A DNA stretch of 5,841 nucleotides from Methylobacterium sp. GTDB lineage: Bacteria > Pseudomonadota > Alphaproteobacteria > Rhizobiales > Beijerinckiaceae. The notes beneath the pieces are model-generated. The model worked only from the letters and a program-made list of their open reading frames with translations, was not told where the DNA came from and searched no databases. Numbering within the stretch: the first letter of the stretch is position 1; the number at the start of each line of letters is the position of its first letter. The stretch is from NCBI GenBank assembly GCA_021154065.1, contig JAJKJG010000399.1, positions 1-5,841 of the forward strand, given 5' to 3'. Shown here one piece after another: positions 1 to 5,806 of the stretch. The translations under genes were made by a program, and so were the position numbers.

Positions 1-1
1 C

Positions 2-394
2 GCACGGGCGCTCGCCGCGTGGCTCACCGACCGGGGTGGGGCGGGCTGGTTCGGCGAGGAGCGTTTTGCGCCGACGTGGGACGATCGCTCGATTCTCAAA
101 AGCCTCGGCCGGCTGTTCGGCCGAGCGCGCGGGGAGGGGCCGGATCGCTGCCGCAGCGTCCATGTCGTGCTGCACGACCTCGTGCCGCTCGATGTCGAAC
201 GGCGCGACCTCTTCGATGTCGCGGCCGCGTTCGAGGCGCGTCGCCGCTGGGAGCGCCTCTCCGTGCTGGCGGACCGTCTCCACGCCCGTTACGGGCGGGA
301 TCTGCTGAGCCTTGGCCCCTCGGTCGAGCCGCCGGGCGGCTACGCCGGGGCGAAGATCGCGTTCAACCGCATCCCGGAGGAGGGGGATTTCTAG
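2..394 (+). CDS. Y-family DNA polymerase (DinB/ImpB-like), C-terminal part, 5' end outside window
   Basis: This reading frame is open from the first bases of the window to a TAG at 392-394 and gives the last 130 residues of a longer protein. The tail has a layout I recognise from alphaproteobacterial Y-family polymerases, often mis-annotated as 'type VI secretion protein ImpB'. A segment around residues 52-70 of the fragment reads V-x-V-x-L-x-x-L-V and then RRDLF, matching the end of the little-finger domain. After it comes a helical stretch with LADRLHARYG, then a closing GGYAGAKIAFNRIPEEGDF. The family carries out error-prone translesion synthesis past damaged template. The catalytic palm with its acidic residues would lie upstream and is not visible, so activity cannot be judged. 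The closing motif is the strongest clue; the family call is from memory of the pattern, not from a search. Confidence 0.66.
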   Translation, partial: ARALAAWLTDRGGAGWFGEERFAPTWDDRSILKSLGRLFGRARGEGPDRCRSVHVVLHDLVPLDVERRDLFDVAAAFEARRRWERLSVLADRLHARYGRDLLSLGPSVEPPGGYAGAKIAFNRIPEEGDF

Positions 395-468
395 CCTCAG
401 CCCCTGAATGACCGGCTGTGACCCCCAAAGCGGACATCGGCTGCACGGAGATCGTGGCTGACGACCAA

Positions 469-493
469 CGGCGGGCGCATCCGGCGCCCGCTG
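469..493 (+). terminator. GC-rich hairpin, possible terminator after the polymerase gene
   Basis: GCGGGCGC at 471-478 pairs perfectly with GCGCCCGC at 484-491 around a five-base loop. One G-T and one C-G pair extend it outward to 469 and 493. It lies about 75 bases after the polymerase stop codon and before the next gene. No T-run follows, so it is not a classic intrinsic terminator; it may act as a Rho-assisted stop or a 3'-end stabiliser. Confidence 0.4.
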
Positions 494-514
494 AGCAACG
501 CGCCCCGCTCAAAC

Positions 515-601
515 CGCATCATGGCTGAACGTTGAGGCTGCTATAACCGCGTACACTTTCCTTGAGCATTCCCCTCCTTGGGCGCATGATGGCTTTCGTT
601 G
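515..601 (+). repeat. Imperfect direct repeat in the spacer before the LamG gene
   Basis: CGCATCATGGCTGAACGTTG at 515-534 recurs as CGCATGATGGCTTTCGTTG at 583-601, with about 16 of 20 positions matching and one gap. Repeat starts are 68 bases apart. The coordinates span both copies and the spacer between them. It could be a regulator-binding pair, a remnant duplication, or chance. Confidence 0.3.
562..590 (+). promoter_or_regulatory. Weak sigma70-like promoter candidate for the LamG/Vps62-like pair
   Basis: TTGAGC at 562-567 and CATGAT at 585-590 are separated by 17 bases and each matches four of six consensus positions. They would start transcription near 597, giving a leader of about 88 bases before the ATG at 685. 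The nearby TATAAC at 542-547 has no convincing -35 partner. In GC-rich alphaproteobacteria such matches are poor predictors. Confidence 0.22.
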
Positions 602-684
602 CTTGCCGTTCGTTTGGCCGCTGACGCCGCCCCTGTCCTCGACGCCTTCGGTTTCCGTCTTCGTCTCTCGGCTGGGGGCCGCCC

Positions 685-1794
685 ATGTGGGAACTGATTT
701 GCCATCACACCTACAAGTGGAATGGGCGCCCGGTCGACCTCTCGTTCTACGACAACCTCGCCGACGCGAACGCGCCGTTCCTGGCCGACGGGATCGCTCC
801 CGGCTCGGGCGCTCTGCGGTTCGTGCAGCACGGCAATCGGGTCCGGGTGGCGTCCGGCCCGGCTTGGAACCCGCTCGTCGCGCTGAGGCTCGAGATCACC
901 GCGCGGCTGACCGAGCCGAGCCAGGCGCGGCAGACCTTGATCGAAGGCGACAAGTCGTTCGGGCTGTTCGTCAGCGGCCAGGCGCTGTTCTTCTACTTCT
1001 ACGGTAAATCCATCATCCCCGGCGGGACCTCGGACAGCGTCAACACCTACAAGGACGGGCTCGCATTTCCGGGGTATCGGCTGCCTTTCGGCAAGTGGGT
1101 GACCATTGCGGCCGTCCACACCGGCTTCGACGAGATGCGGCTCTACGTCGATGGCGAGCCCGTGACCTTCCCCCGCTCGGCGCTGTCCGCCATCGGACCG
1201 GTCGGTCCGAAGGGCGTGACGATCGGCAACGGCCTCGACGGCGGCACGATCTTCGGCGGCGACATCGACGAGGCCAAGGTGTGGCGGCGCGACCCGAACG
1301 CCTGGCGCGCGACGTTCCTCGACCGGCCGCAGAGCCCGGCCGAAATCGAGTGCTGGGAGCGGTTCTTCAGGGCCTTGCGAGAGGCGCTGGCGGCCCATCC
1401 GGATTGTGCGAAGCGGCTCGCCTCCGGCTTCAGCGGCGCGCTCGACGATCTCCGCCGGGCCATCGCCGCGAAAGGGCCCGAGACGCGCGAGCGCTTCGCC
1501 AAGGTTTGCAAGGAGTTCGCCGATTTATGGCGCTCCGGCCGGATCGACGGCCCGGAGATGAAGACGCTCCTCGCCGATTGGTGCGCCTGGCTGCGGCTCG
1601 TCGGTTTGCCGCCTGAGAGCGACCCGCGCTTCGCCGCGTTGTTCGGTTCGTCCTGCTGGACGGAGATCGTCGGCTGCCTGCCCGGTCTCGATTGCGACCC
1701 GCGCCTGATGGCGCTCGTGCGTCTCGCGGGGACGGCCTGCGGCGGCAAGCCTGCGCGCCGCACGGGCGGGCGGCGGCCCGCGACGTCGGCTTGA
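685..1794 (+). CDS. LamG/concanavalin-like domain protein with Cys-bearing helical C-terminus
   Basis: The 369-residue product has two parts. Residues 1-205 look like a LamG (Laminin_G_3-type) jelly roll: strand-rich GALRFV near 43-47, then KWVTIAAVHTGFDEMRLYVDGEP at 137-159, the usual 'W..IA....D...LYVDG' core, and GGDIDEAKVWRRD at 191-203, the usual closing 'DIDE..VW.R' strand. Residues 216-352 are predicted by eye to be mostly helical and hold eight of the nine cysteines (223, 241, 275, 300, 324, 331, 337, 352). A basic tail follows at 354-364. There is no signal peptide or membrane segment, so the protein probably starts in the cytosol, unusual for LamG domains, which commonly bind sugars or proteins outside cells. 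The ATG at 685 is the only reasonable start: an in-frame TGA lies at 622-624, and a G-run at 674-678 is a weak ribosome site. The next gene starts 10 bases downstream. Function unknown; the LamG call is from motif pattern only. Confidence 0.75.
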   Translation: MWELICHHTYKWNGRPVDLSFYDNLADANAPFLADGIAPGSGALRFVQHGNRVRVASGPAWNPLVALRLEITARLTEPSQARQTLIEGDKSFGLFVSGQALFFYFYGKSIIPGGTSDSVNTYKDGLAFPGYRLPFGKWVTIAAVHTGFDEMRLYVDGEPVTFPRSALSAIGPVGPKGVTIGNGLDGGTIFGGDIDEAKVWRRDPNAWRATFLDRPQSPAEIECWERFFRALREALAAHPDCAKRLASGFSGALDDLRRAIAAKGPETRERFAKVCKEFADLWRSGRIDGPEMKTLLADWCAWLRLVGLPPESDPRFAALFGSSCWTEIVGCLPGLDCDPRLMALVRLAGTACGGKPARRTGGRRPATSA

Positions 1795-1798
1795 GGAG
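1793..1798 (+). promoter_or_regulatory. Ribosome binding site of the Vps62-like gene, overlapping the upstream stop codon
   Basis: GAGGAG at 1793-1798 sits six bases before the ATG at 1805 and shares two bases with the TGA (1792-1794) of the LamG gene. This strong site fixes the start and supports coupled expression of the two genes. Confidence 0.75.
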
Positions 1799-1804
1799 CA
1801 CGCC

Positions 1805-3277
1805 ATGGCCATCAATCCTGCCGAGCTGGCGCGCCGCTTCGAGCCGATCCTTCATTTCCACAAGGACGAGCGCTTCTTCCCGTCCGACGCCAAGCGCTAC
1901 ATCGAGGCCTGCGCGCTGTGGTCCGGCGCCGGCGACGACAAGAAGACGTGGGGGCCGGGCGGGCCGACCCTGCCGCGCACGCCCCTGGTCGGCCGGGGCA
2001 TGATCGCGGCGCGGGACGGCGAGCCCGGCACCTTCCTCGGCCGGACGCAGCCGCCGGACCTCCTGTCCGGCACCTTCCTCGACCTCGCCGGCTGGCGGGG
2101 CGGCGAGGACGTGACCGACGCGAGCGACAACCACTACGCCAACCTCGACAAGATCGCGACGCTCTACAACGCCAGTCCCGCGGACGGCGGCGACCTCGTC
2201 CTGCCGGGCAGCCGCTTCTGGTACCATGCCGAGGTCTTCGGCGCGCCGCGCCTGCGCTTCCTGGCGAGCCCCGCGAACCAGGACACCCCGCCCGGGTTCG
2301 AGCGTCCGTCCCAGGCCGCCATCGCGAGCCTCCAGGATCCGGCCCTCGTCTGCTACTACCTGTTCTTCCCCGGCTGCGACGATCCGCTGGAGGGCTGCGA
2401 TCCCGAGTTCAGCAAGCTGTTCGGCGCCTTCGCGGGCGATTGGGCCTGCATCGCGGTCCTGCTCGAGGGAGCGGGAAATCAGACCAAGTACAAGCCAAAA
2501 TTCATCGGCCTCACGTCGCGCAATCCCGGGGCGATCCAGTTCCTGGGCGACAGCCGCCGCACCGGCATGCAGGTGTTCGATTGGCAGGACGCCCGCCCCG
2601 AGATCCGGCTGCTGCGGCCCGGCGTCGATCTCGCGCAGCATCCGCGCATCTTCGTCGCCCGCGGCAACCACGGCCTGTATTTGCACCCGGGAGACCAGGC
2701 CGCTGCGCCGTTCTCGCCGGAGGACGTGTCAAGCGGCCAGTGCGGGCTGAAGGAACCCCTTGAGCAGGTGCAGGGCGATGCGGTGCCGCCGGACGACGAC
2801 GACGGCTTCTCCGCGGGCGAGTGGTTCGTGATCATCGCCTTCTTTCCGTTCTCGGTCCTGGGGCTCCTTGGCGCATCGGGTTACGATGGAGTAGCTACGC
2901 TGGATCTGGGGCCGACCCCGCCCAAAGTCGATCATCCGCCAAACGCCGGCATGTTCGGCAAGGTGCTCCATCCGGACGGGCTCGACCCGCCGGACGTGAA
3001 CCCGGATGCCGAGAAGATCCCTTGGCCGAAGATGACGTCCGAGGCGACCCTGACGAGCACGATCGGTGGACGGCTCTATAGCCTTCTGGTCGATCGCGTG
3101 AACCCCGATCCGAAAAAACGCCAGATTTGGTGGCCGCCAGAGAGGAATCGCCCCGGCTTCGACGGTCGCTGGGGGCCGCGGGTCACGCGCGATCCCAAGG
3201 ACCGCCGCGCCGGCATGGCGTTCCCGGATTATTGGGAGATGTTCCTGTCCGCCCTCGCGAAGAAGCTGAGCCTCTAG
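1805..3277 (+). CDS. Conserved hypothetical protein resembling the Vps62-related family
   Basis: The 490-residue product begins LARRFEPILHFHKDERFFPSD (residues 8-28), an opening typical of Vps62-related/DUF946-like proteins. Other matching landmarks are VCYYLFFPG (182-190), FAGDWACIAVLLEG (209-222, compare 'HEGDWE.v.v.l'), HPRIFVARGNHGLYLHPG (279-296, compare 'HP.vyvA.GsHa.Y') and a late GFDGRWGPRVTRDP (451-464, compare 'W.G.WG....SP'). The usual Glu after GDW is Ala here. A hydrophobic run at 341-357, right after an acidic stretch (DDDD, 330-333), could insert into a membrane or be a buried helix, although it contains a proline. No signal peptide is seen. The biochemical role of this family is not established, so I assign none. 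It follows the LamG gene by 10 bases and is probably made with it. The family link is by remembered motif layout and needs a profile search. Confidence 0.72.
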   Translation: MAINPAELARRFEPILHFHKDERFFPSDAKRYIEACALWSGAGDDKKTWGPGGPTLPRTPLVGRGMIAARDGEPGTFLGRTQPPDLLSGTFLDLAGWRGGEDVTDASDNHYANLDKIATLYNASPADGGDLVLPGSRFWYHAEVFGAPRLRFLASPANQDTPPGFERPSQAAIASLQDPALVCYYLFFPGCDDPLEGCDPEFSKLFGAFAGDWACIAVLLEGAGNQTKYKPKFIGLTSRNPGAIQFLGDSRRTGMQVFDWQDARPEIRLLRPGVDLAQHPRIFVARGNHGLYLHPGDQAAAPFSPEDVSSGQCGLKEPLEQVQGDAVPPDDDDGFSAGEWFVIIAFFPFSVLGLLGASGYDGVATLDLGPTPPKVDHPPNAGMFGKVLHPDGLDPPDVNPDAEKIPWPKMTSEATLTSTIGGRLYSLLVDRVNPDPKKRQIWWPPERNRPGFDGRWGPRVTRDPKDRRAGMAFPDYWEMFLSALAKKLSL

Positions 3278-3376
3278 GGTCGCCCATGTAGCACGTCGTC
3301 GAGCGCGGTAAGTTCGCGTACGGGGCGGCTTGCGCCTGCGAACCAGCCAACGTTTTCTCCAACCTCCAAACCGAGC

Positions 3377-3403
3377 GGGCGCGACGACATTCAGGTCGCG
3401 CTC
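3377..3403 (+). terminator. Hairpin downstream of the Vps62-like gene, possible terminator
   Basis: GCGCGAC at 3379-3385 pairs with GTCGCGC at 3395-3401 around a nine-base loop; a G-T and a G-C pair extend the stem to 3377 and 3403. It lies 100 bases after the stop codon at 3277 in the convergent spacer. There is no T-run. Confidence 0.35.
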
Positions 3404-3436
3404 ACGCGCCGGCTCCGCAGAAGCTTGTCGCGACGC

Positions 3437-3489
3437 CCAAGGCCACGGACAGGTGTCCTTGGATTCCCGCCTTCGCGGGAATGACAAGG
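3437..3489. repeat. Two overlapping, mutually exclusive hairpins with an ATTCCC-N8-GGGAAT palindrome
   Basis: ATTCCCGC (3463-3470) and GCGGGAAT (3475-3482) form a perfect eight-pair stem with a CTTC loop. CCTTG (3457-3461) and CAAGG (3485-3489) add five outer pairs after a small internal loop. The same CCTTGG (3457-3462) can instead pair with CCAAGG at 3437-3442, with an inner CAC/GTG stem, so the two folds compete. The core fits the pattern known as dRS3 in Neisseria and resembles dispersed palindromes common between genes in many proteobacteria. It lies 23 bases beyond the ilvE stop codon and between convergent genes, so it may protect or end both transcripts. No T-run follows on either strand. 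Confidence 0.6.
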
Positions 3490-3512
3490 GGAGGGAACGC
3501 GCGAAAGATCTC

Positions 3513-4400
3513 TTACGCCGCCTTGGCCTTCGGCTGCACCTCGGCCGTGTAGTCTTCCATCAAAACCTTGGTCATGTTGCCGGGCTGGAAGCGGTAGGGG
3601 CCGATTTCGGACACGGGCGTCACCTCGGCGGCGGTGCCGGTGATGAAGCACTCGTTGAAGGTTTCCAGCTCGTTCGGCCAGATGCGCCGCTCCTCGACCT
3701 CGAAGCCGCGGCGGCGCGCGAGGTCGATCACGGTGCGCCGCGTGATGCCGTCGAGGAAGCAGTCGGCGATCGGGGTGTGGATAACGCCGTCCCGGATGAA
3801 GAACACATTGGCGCCGGTGCATTCGGCGACGCGGCCCTGCCAGTCGAGCATGAGGGCGTCGGCGTAGCCTTTCCGCTCCGCCTTGTGCTTGGAGATGGTG
3901 CAGATCATGTAGAGGCCCGCCGCCTTCGAGGCGCAGGGCGCGGTCGCGGGGTCGGGGCGGCGGTAGTCGGCGAGGTCGAGCCGGATGCCCTTCATCTTCT
4001 GGGCCGGATCGAAGTAGCTCGGCCACTCCCAGGTCGCGATGGCGAGGTGGATGGCGTTGTCCTGGGCCGAGACGCCCATCATCTCGGAGCCGCGCCAGGC
4101 GAGCGGGCGCACGTAGGCGTCGGTCTGGCCGTTCTTTTCGAGAACCAAGCGCTTCGCCGCGTCGATCTCGGCGACGGAGTACGGGATCGCGAAGTCGAGC
4201 AACTCGGCGGAGTGTTTTAAGCGCTCGGAATGCTCGGTGGACTTAAAGATTTCGCCGCCGTAGGCCCGCTCGCCCTCGAACACGCAGGAGCCGTAGTGAA
4301 GGCCATGGGTCAGGACGTGGATCTGGGCGTCCGCCCAGGGCACGAGTTCGCTGTCGAACCAGATCCAACCCTCCCGCTGATCGAAGGGAATCGCCGCCAT
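3513..4400 (-). CDS. ilvE: Branched-chain amino acid aminotransferase (PLP fold type IV)
   Basis: This enzyme catalyses the reversible amino transfer between leucine, isoleucine or valine and 2-oxoglutarate, the last step of branched-chain amino acid synthesis, in the cytosol. The 295-residue product is complete and of normal length for the bacterial family. Landmarks are FEGERAYGG (41-49), Arg60 in the phosphate-binding position, the PLP lysine Lys159 in CASKAAGLYM, Tyr164, Glu193 in AECTGANVFF, and GTAAEVTPV (255-263), which binds the cofactor phosphate and substrate carboxylate. D-amino acid transaminase and aminodeoxychorismate lyase share the fold, but FEGERAYGG and GTAAEVTPV favour IlvE. 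The ATG at 4400-4398 is preceded by AGGGAGGG at 4413-4406, five bases away. The frame stays open upstream, but homology begins at this Met. The gene is convergent with the Vps62-like gene and divergent from the MarR gene, with which it shares an upstream region. No leucine- or isoleucine-rich leader peptide is visible. Confidence 0.95.
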   Translation of the reverse strand: MAAIPFDQREGWIWFDSELVPWADAQIHVLTHGLHYGSCVFEGERAYGGEIFKSTEHSERLKHSAELLDFAIPYSVAEIDAAKRLVLEKNGQTDAYVRPLAWRGSEMMGVSAQDNAIHLAIATWEWPSYFDPAQKMKGIRLDLADYRRPDPATAPCASKAAGLYMICTISKHKAERKGYADALMLDWQGRVAECTGANVFFIRDGVIHTPIADCFLDGITRRTVIDLARRRGFEVEERRIWPNELETFNECFITGTAAEVTPVSEIGPYRFQPGNMTKVLMEDYTAEVQPKAKAA

Positions 4401-4429
4401 CCTTGCCCTCCCTGGCTTCCGAAGCGTCT

Positions 4430-4442
4430 CGACGGTCCGTCG
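4430..4442. repeat. Perfect 13-base palindrome in the ilvE leader
   Basis: CGACGG (4430-4435) and CCGTCG (4437-4442) are exact inverted repeats around a single T. The site lies 30 bases upstream of the ilvE start and, by the promoter proposed here, within its untranslated leader. It could be an operator or a small RNA hairpin (five pairs, three-base loop). In GC-rich DNA it may be chance. Confidence 0.3.
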
Positions 4443-4493
4443 GCGACCAAAATTCCGCCGCAAGCTCCGGCTTCTTCGTGTCCAAAACCTGAC

Positions 4494-4522
4494 TTGACGC
4501 CTAACAACCGGCCTGAGATATG
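4494..4522 (+). promoter_or_regulatory. Promoter candidate for the MarR/response-regulator operon
   Basis: TTGACG at 4494-4499 matches the sigma70 -35 box at five of six bases. A weak -10, GATATG at 4517-4522, follows after 17 bases. Transcription would start near 4529, giving a leader of about 34 bases before the GTG at 4563. Confidence 0.45.
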
Positions 4523-4526
4523 TCAA
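4498..4526 (-). promoter_or_regulatory. Promoter candidate for ilvE
   Basis: On the - strand, TTGACA (4526-4521) is a perfect -35 box. At 17 bases spacing the -10 position is TAGGCG (4503-4498), which matches only the first two consensus bases. Transcription would start near 4491, leaving a leader of roughly 90 bases. It lies almost exactly on top of the opposing promoter, so RNA polymerase could occupy only one at a time. Confidence 0.4.
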
Positions 4527-4562
4527 CAAGGCTGACTTAAACGAACGCAAGGACGAGAGATC

Positions 4563-5087
4563 GTGACCCAGGCAGCTTGCGCCACGCGCCAGGCGGCGAA
4601 CCAGGACCATCCCGGAGAGCGGCTGGCTTACGACCTGATCGAGCTGTTCTTCTTCGCCTACCGCGACTTCGTGAGCGATCCCGACCGCCTTCTCGCCGAC
4701 TTCGGGTTCGGGCGCGCGCATCATCGGGCGTTGCATTTCGTCGACCGGCAGCCCGGCCTCACGATCGCGGAACTGCTGGACATCCTGCGGATCACCAAGC
4801 AAAGCTTGAACCGGGTGCTGAAGGAACTGATCGACAAGGCGTTCATCGAGAGCCGCCCCGGAACGACCGACCGGCGCCAGCGGCTGCTCTACGTCACGCC
4901 GCAGGGCCATGAGCTGGCGCTGTGTCTCGCCAGGGTGCAAACCGAGCGGATCGCGCGCGCGCTTGCCGACGAGCCCGCCGGCTCCGGCGAGACGACGAGC
5001 CGCTTCCTCCTCGGCATGATCGACCCGGACGACCGCGCTCAGGTTCGCCACCTCGTGTTCGACGACCTCGGGAGGCTGCGCTCGTGA
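4563..5087 (+). CDS. MarR-family winged-helix transcriptional regulator (PetP-like)
   Basis: The 174-residue product is a typical MarR repressor, expected to act as a cytosolic dimer on DNA. N-terminal dimer helix LAYDLIELFFFAYRDF spans 21-36. The winged helix runs from about 54 to 116: LTIAELLDIL (66-75), recognition helix ITKQSLNRVLKELIDKAFI (77-95), then the wing with the family's DRR motif (103-105) before LLYVTPQG (108-115). C-terminal helices (117-172) complete the dimer interface. GTG at 4563 is the first possible start after an in-frame TGA at 4533-4535; AAGGA at 4549-4553 is a suitable ribosome site. Its stop overlaps the start of the response regulator, so the two are translationally coupled. 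A MarR gene coupled to an OmpR-type regulator recalls petP-petR of Rhodobacter capsulatus, where PetR is needed for growth dependent on cytochrome bc1. Orthology is likely but not proven here; the ligand is unknown. Autoregulation is a reasonable inference from the upstream repeats. Confidence 0.9.
   Translation: MTQAACATRQAANQDHPGERLAYDLIELFFFAYRDFVSDPDRLLADFGFGRAHHRALHFVDRQPGLTIAELLDILRITKQSLNRVLKELIDKAFIESRPGTTDRRQRLLYVTPQGHELALCLARVQTERIARALADEPAGSGETTSRFLLGMIDPDDRAQVRHLVFDDLGRLRS
5071..5075 (+). promoter_or_regulatory. Ribosome binding site inside the MarR gene that sets the response-regulator start
   Basis: GGAGG at 5071-5075 lies eight bases before GTG 5084-5086. This GTG overlaps the MarR stop TGA (5085-5087) by two bases, which decides the start among several upstream in-frame candidates and indicates translational coupling. 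Confidence 0.7.
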
Positions 5088-5806
5088 CGGAGCCAGCCCG
5101 TGTGGAGATTCCCGATCACGCGCCGCATGTGCTCGTGGTCGACGACGATCGACGCTTACGCGAACTCCTGGCCCGGTTCCTTGCGCAGCACGGTTATCGC
5201 GTGACCACCGCGGCGAGCGCCGCCGAGGCGCGGGCGAAGCGCGAAAGCCTCGTGTTCGACGCCCTCGTCCTCGACGTGATGATGCCGGGCGAGAACGGCT
5301 TCGACCTCGCCCGCCGCATCCGGGCCGAGTCGCAGGTGCCGATCCTGATGCTGACCGCGCAGGCTGTTCCGGCCGCTCGCGTGAAAGGTCTCGAGATCGG
5401 CGCCGACGACTACCTGCCGAAGCCGTTCGAGACGCGCGAGCTGATCCTGCGGCTCGGCAACATCCTGAAGCGCGCCGCCGGCCCAGGCGAGCGCGCGACG
5501 GCCCCCGCCGCGCCCGAAAGCATCCGCTTCGGCCCCTTCGTATTCCGCCTCGACCGCGGCGACTTGCGGCGCGAGGCCGATGTCATCCGCATCACGGAAC
5601 GCGAGCGCGAGATCCTCACCATCCTCGGCCACAAGACGGGCGCCAACGTTCCGCGCGAGGAACTCGCGGGCGGCGGCGCCGGCCTGAACGAGCGCACCGT
5701 GGACGTGCAGATCAACCGGCTGCGCCGCAAGATCGAGGTCGATCCGGCCAACCCGGTCTATCTCCAGACCGTTCGCGGCGTCGGCTACCGGCTGCTCGTC
5801 GACTGA
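5084..5806 (+). CDS. OmpR/PhoB-family two-component response regulator (PetR-like)
   Basis: The 240-residue product has a receiver domain at about 14-133 and a winged-helix DNA-binding domain at about 140-238. The receiver has every key residue: acidic pocket Asp20/Asp21 in VLVVDDD, phosphoacceptor Asp64 in LVLDVMMPGENGFDL, Thr91 in LMLTAQ, and Lys113 in YLPKPFE. The output domain shows ITEREREIL, the DNA-recognition helix ERTVDVQINRLRRKIE, and the closing wing YLQTVRGVGYRL. It should be phosphorylated by a membrane histidine kinase and then bind promoter DNA. The frame is open back to 4922, but GTG 5084 with GGAGG upstream gives the normal family length. It is coupled to the MarR gene upstream and, by a TGATG overlap at 5804-5808, to the next gene. 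Pairing with a MarR gene suggests PetR of R. capsulatus, where petR lies upstream of the bc1 genes; no bc1 genes are in this window. Confidence 0.94.
   Translation: MTEPARVEIPDHAPHVLVVDDDRRLRELLARFLAQHGYRVTTAASAAEARAKRESLVFDALVLDVMMPGENGFDLARRIRAESQVPILMLTAQAVPAARVKGLEIGADDYLPKPFETRELILRLGNILKRAAGPGERATAPAAPESIRFGPFVFRLDRGDLRREADVIRITEREREILTILGHKTGANVPREELAGGGAGLNERTVDVQINRLRRKIEVDPANPVYLQTVRGVGYRLLVD

Larger units (their letters stand above)
4489..4540. promoter_or_regulatory. Direct-repeat operator candidate flanking the divergent promoters
   Basis: CTGACTTGA at 4489-4497 is repeated as CTGACTTAA at 4532-4540, differing at one base, with starts 43 bases apart (about four helical turns). 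The pair brackets the promoter elements of both ilvE and the MarR gene. MarR proteins usually bind inverted rather than direct repeats, so the binder could be another regulator, including the response regulator encoded next door, since OmpR-family proteins do bind direct repeats. Confidence 0.35.

Noticed and set aside
542..547. TATAAC as a -10 box for the LamG gene
   Set aside because: No -35-like hexamer lies 16-18 bases upstream; the nearby TTGAGG (532-537) is only four bases away.
541..1398. 285-codon - strand frame opposite the LamG gene
   Set aside because: The + strand encodes clear LamG motifs here, while the antisense product is low-complexity and ends in a spacer without supporting signals.
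1430..2686. 418-codon - strand frame opposite the LamG and Vps62-like genes
   Set aside because: It crosses the junction of two well-supported + strand genes, and its product is Arg/Ala/Gly-rich with no domain pattern.
3330..4220. 296-codon + strand frame antisense to ilvE
   Set aside because: It is a compositional shadow: its product is low-complexity (Gly, Ala, Val, Asp, Arg), has no recognisable motif, and lies opposite a gene with all its catalytic residues.
4243..4485. Small - strand frame starting MDTKKPEL just upstream of ilvE, considered as a leader peptide
   Set aside because: It contains no run of leucine, isoleucine or valine codons, no terminator/antiterminator pair follows, and it runs deep into ilvE out of frame.
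4401..5051. Open extension of the ilvE frame across the intergenic region and antisense to the MarR gene (512 codons in all)
   Set aside because: Stop codons are rare in antisense frames of GC-rich genes. The MarR strand shows a complete conserved family protein, and ilvE homology starts at the Met at 4400 with its own ribosome site.
4922..5083. Upstream extension of the response-regulator frame inside the MarR gene
   Set aside because: It would add an Arg-rich tail unlike the family; GTG 5084 has GGAGG at correct spacing and gives the standard length.
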